The notes under the pieces: model-generated | Told to the model about the DNA's origin: nothing | Database searches by the model: none | Seen by the model: only the letters and a program-made list of their open reading frames with translations | Translations under genes and position numbers: made by a program | Shown here: positions 13,296-15,099 of the stretch, one piece after another | Layout: every line of letters begins with the position of its first letter | How positions within the stretch are numbered: position 1 is the first letter of the stretch | Assembly (NCBI GenBank): GCA_905198125.1 | Contig: CAJKBH010000053.1 | Span: forward strand, 1 to 15,099 | Reading direction: 5' to 3' | DNA from: an uncultured Porphyromonadaceae bacterium | Lineage (GTDB): Bacteria > Bacteroidota > Bacteroidia > Bacteroidales > Muribaculaceae | Length of the DNA stretch: 15,099 bases

Positions 13296-14801
13296 TTATT
13301 TTGTGAACAGATAGCCATCGAGATAAGTTACAATAGTGTCTTTAGACATCTCGATATTCAGATTATTTACAACATAAATAGACTCGTCACTTCCCGATGC
13401 AGGACGCAGATAGAATGACTCGAAATCCCGGGCATCAAGATTGGCGACACTATCCGTCGGAACTATATACCTGATATTGTCGATGACAGCGGTTTCTTTG
13501 TTTATGTCCGTATTGTAAACAGTTGTCTTATTCATCCATCTGAATCCTTCAGGAACCGGACATTTCTCACATCGCATACCTTTTGGACGTGTCACTTCTT
13601 CCACAACCTCGGGCTTCACGGAATTTTCCCGCTCCAGAAGTTTGCCCAGATTGGTGAAATTAGCCCAGGGCAAGATGGAAGTCGCAGCAAATACAACTGC
13701 AAAAGACTGTGCCACACGATCGTATCTGCGGTTTTCTTTGAGTCCGAGGATAACAAACACTACCCAGCACCACACGTTGAATGTGAGCACATAAAGGCGA
13801 GGTGAGGTGAATCCATACTGAGCTATTCGATAACCAATTGCGATACTCATCAATAGCACTACGGGCAAAGTAAGCCATGGGAGCCATTTCAAACCAATGA
13901 GTGTGATACGGTTCCGAGGATTGAAGCGGCGCACGCCTTCAAGAAAAAACAGCATAAACAGGACAGCAGCACAGAGTCCGGCGCCGGGAACAGTCACAAA
14001 ACCATCCGGCAGACTCCAGGAAAAAAGTATTTTCAAACCATAAACCCAGAACACTGCCAGATAAATGATGGTAATCGGCAGAAAGACATAAAGGAATAAG
14101 CCGCATGCAAAAGCCGACATACGGAAAACGGTTGCCTGTTCGGCATTCTGCTCCGGTGTCGGCATTCTTCCGATAAATAACAATGCAGGAAATGTGAACC
14201 CGCAGATGACCATTATACTTGCCATTTGATCACCGCAATCCACATTAAACAGCAATTCGATTGTGATGGAAATAATCAGTGTGGCAATCACGCAAACCTG
14301 TCCGACAAGGAATGCCACGACACCATTGCATATCTGGCGCCATGCGAAATGCCAGCCCTCATTCCCTTTCACAGGCACAAACAGTGAAGCCACTAAAAGA
14401 GCTGTGCCGAGAGAGAGCCGCGCGGCTATGCCTGCATGATTCGTAGCCGACGGATCGAAATAAACGATCACTGCATCTATCGCCACAATAATAGAAGCCA
14501 CTGCCACTGCCACTGCCACATTCTTACGCTTCCCAAGAAATTCAGACCATAAAGTCACCCCTATTGTGGCTAAAAAGCCCATGACGCCTCCGTAAATCAA
14601 AGAAAGGTCAAGATTCTTTAAATCTTTGAAAATTTCAATATTGATTAGATCGTCGATTATTCCCAAAGTGGCAACAGCAAGCCATACCACGCCCAGCGGG
14701 AACCTAAGCCAAGCTCTTTTGACCGCTTCGATGATCATTGAGGCTGAGAACCTGTGGGATTTTCTTCTTTCAGGAGTTAGATTATCGGTTGATATTTCCA
14801 T
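13296..14801 (-). CDS. DUF4153-family polytopic membrane protein
   Basis: The product is 501 residues with about eleven predicted membrane segments (roughly 33-52, 65-84, 94-114, 126-144, 155-183, 193-211, 227-256, 268-289, 303-324, 335-354 and 362-380). The family's characteristic YGFTSPRLYVLTFNVWCWVV lies at about 329-348, followed by LPWANFTNL at 377-385. The last 110 residues are soluble, include a CxxC (Cys411, Cys414), and form an added domain. The biochemical role of DUF4153 proteins is not established to my knowledge; they lie in the inner membrane. Start ATG 14801 lies below a good promoter. The gene ends 9 bp from the antitoxin remnant. It is less GC-rich than the pilus genes and seems to be a single-gene unit. 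Confidence 0.85.
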   Translation of the reverse strand: MEISTDNLTPERRKSHRFSASMIIEAVKRAWLRFPLGVVWLAVATLGIIDDLINIEIFKDLKNLDLSLIYGGVMGFLATIGVTLWSEFLGKRKNVAVAVAVASIIVAIDAVIVYFDPSATNHAGIAARLSLGTALLVASLFVPVKGNEGWHFAWRQICNGVVAFLVGQVCVIATLIISITIELLFNVDCGDQMASIMVICGFTFPALLFIGRMPTPEQNAEQATVFRMSAFACGLFLYVFLPITIIYLAVFWVYGLKILFSWSLPDGFVTVPGAGLCAAVLFMLFFLEGVRRFNPRNRITLIGLKWLPWLTLPVVLLMSIAIGYRIAQYGFTSPRLYVLTFNVWCWVVFVILGLKENRRYDRVAQSFAVVFAATSILPWANFTNLGKLLERENSVKPEVVEEVTRPKGMRCEKCPVPEGFRWMNKTTVYNTDINKETAVIDNIRYIVPTDSVANLDARDFESFYLRPASGSDESIYVVNNLNIEMSKDTIVTYLDGYLFTK

Positions 14802-14865
14802 GATGATTCAGTATTGGCTTGTGAAAGTTGCAGTTATGATGTCGATGTAATTTGTTGTTCATTCG

Positions 14866-14896
14866 CAAATATAATGAAAGTTTTGCAAATGGCAAT
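14866..14896 (-). promoter_or_regulatory. Promoter of the DUF4153 gene
   Basis: On the minus strand ATTG (14896-14893), a 19-bp spacer and TATATTTG (14873-14866) match the Bacteroidetes -33/-7 pattern. This predicts a leader of about 55-60 nt before ATG 14801. Confidence 0.6.
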
Positions 14897-15023
14897 GAAT
14901 TATTCTGAGAAACTCAGAGAACCTCAAAGTCCGGGGGAAAGAATGTTCAGAGGTAATAATAAAAGAGGCTGCGCCCGGCAGAGGGCACTGAAAAAGTACC
15001 TCTATAGGAATCAGGCCTGAATT
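14897..15023. other. Intergenic stretch without a convincing gene
   Basis: Between the DUF4153 promoter and the terminator I see no supported coding frame or tRNA. An AGAGGTA (14949-14955) / TACCTCT (14997-15003) inverted repeat encloses a small CTGC-GCCCG-GCAG hairpin, so a short structured RNA ending at the terminator is possible but unsupported otherwise. Confidence 0.3.
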
Positions 15024-15099
15024 AATCGGCACATATCAAGAGATAATCTTGGATATGTGCCGATTTTTTTGTACTTTTATAGGTATAAAACAGGCCGAT
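14996..15099. repeat. Diverged direct repeat flanking the terminator; possible IS end
   Basis: The segment at 14996-15020 (GTAC-CTCTATAGG-AAT-CAGGCC) recurs in diverged form at 15071-15099 (GTAC-TTTTATAGG-TATAAAA-CAGGCC), one copy on each side of the hairpin at 15024-15065. The adjacent GAGGGCACTGAAAAAGTACC (14981-15000) resembles, from memory, terminal repeats of some Bacteroidales insertion sequences. No transposase is visible, so the IS reading is tentative. Confidence 0.35.
15024..15070 (+). terminator. Strong rho-independent terminator
   Basis: A 14-bp perfect stem (15024-15037 with 15052-15065) is extended by AAGA/TCTT (15038-15041 with 15047-15050) across one bulged G, with a 5-base loop. 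A seven-T run (15064-15070) follows on the plus strand. No plus-strand gene directly upstream needs it. It may block read-through into whatever begins beyond 15071, as hairpins near IS ends do. Confidence 0.75.

Noticed and set aside
14814..15020. A 68-codon plus-strand frame before the strong terminator
   Set aside because: It overlaps the DUF4153 promoter, shows no recognisable motif, and reads through the possible IS end. Coding is not supported.

Overview
The window looks like a chromosome segment from a gut Bacteroidales, most likely Muribaculaceae or a close relative. The reasons are promoters of the Bacteroidetes type (TAnnTTTG at -7), a Mfa1/Mfa2-type (type V) pilus operon, a DUF4153 membrane protein, and HigB/HigA-like modules of the kind common in this order. 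The genus is an inference. Nearly all intact genes lie on the minus strand.

Layout from left to right. (1) Positions 1-4100 are AT-richer and look like one end of an integrated mobile element: a cut-off gene at the edge, a small phage-like protein, a toxin-antitoxin pair followed by a decayed chimeric antitoxin, a tyrosine recombinase, and a DNA-binding protein with a Cys4 motif and four tandem excisionase-like HTH units. Upstream of that last gene is an exact 10-bp-period repeat array, followed by a second direct repeat. (2) Positions 4091-6463 are a housekeeping unit read leftward: a secreted NUC1-type nuclease and mnmE share a well-formed promoter (6432-6463) and end at a hairpin terminator (4091-4129). 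The element therefore lies directly beyond the 3' end of mnmE, a known integration site for other islands. (3) Positions 6464-13041 are a four-gene type V pilus operon read leftward: shaft (Mfa1-like), anchor (Mfa2/FimB), accessory subunit, and a large putative tip protein with a C-terminal FISUMP-like domain. The genes are GC-rich and tightly packed, except for a 156-bp gap with two strong hairpins between shaft and anchor. The operon promoter lies about 200 bp upstream of the shaft gene. The predicted leader is almost free of G, has no AUG, and carries four copies of an AAAACACACAA motif. (4) Positions 13080-13287 hold a frameshifted, 5'-truncated HigA antitoxin remnant on the plus strand. 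(5) Positions 13296-14896 hold a DUF4153 polytopic membrane protein with its own promoter. (6) Positions 14897-15099 hold no convincing gene, but contain a very strong plus-strand hairpin terminator flanked by a diverged direct repeat, possibly the start of an insertion sequence that runs off the window.

Working together: the pilus genes encode lipoproteins exported through the Sec/Lol route and assembled outside the cell by protease-triggered strand exchange. Shaft, anchor and accessory subunit share a C-terminal 'IN-W' tail that the putative tip lacks, which fits the tip being the most distal subunit. The most unusual signals are the G-less repeat leader of the pilus operon, the phased decamer array beside a four-HTH protein, and the antitoxin pseudogene built partly from a copy of its neighbour.
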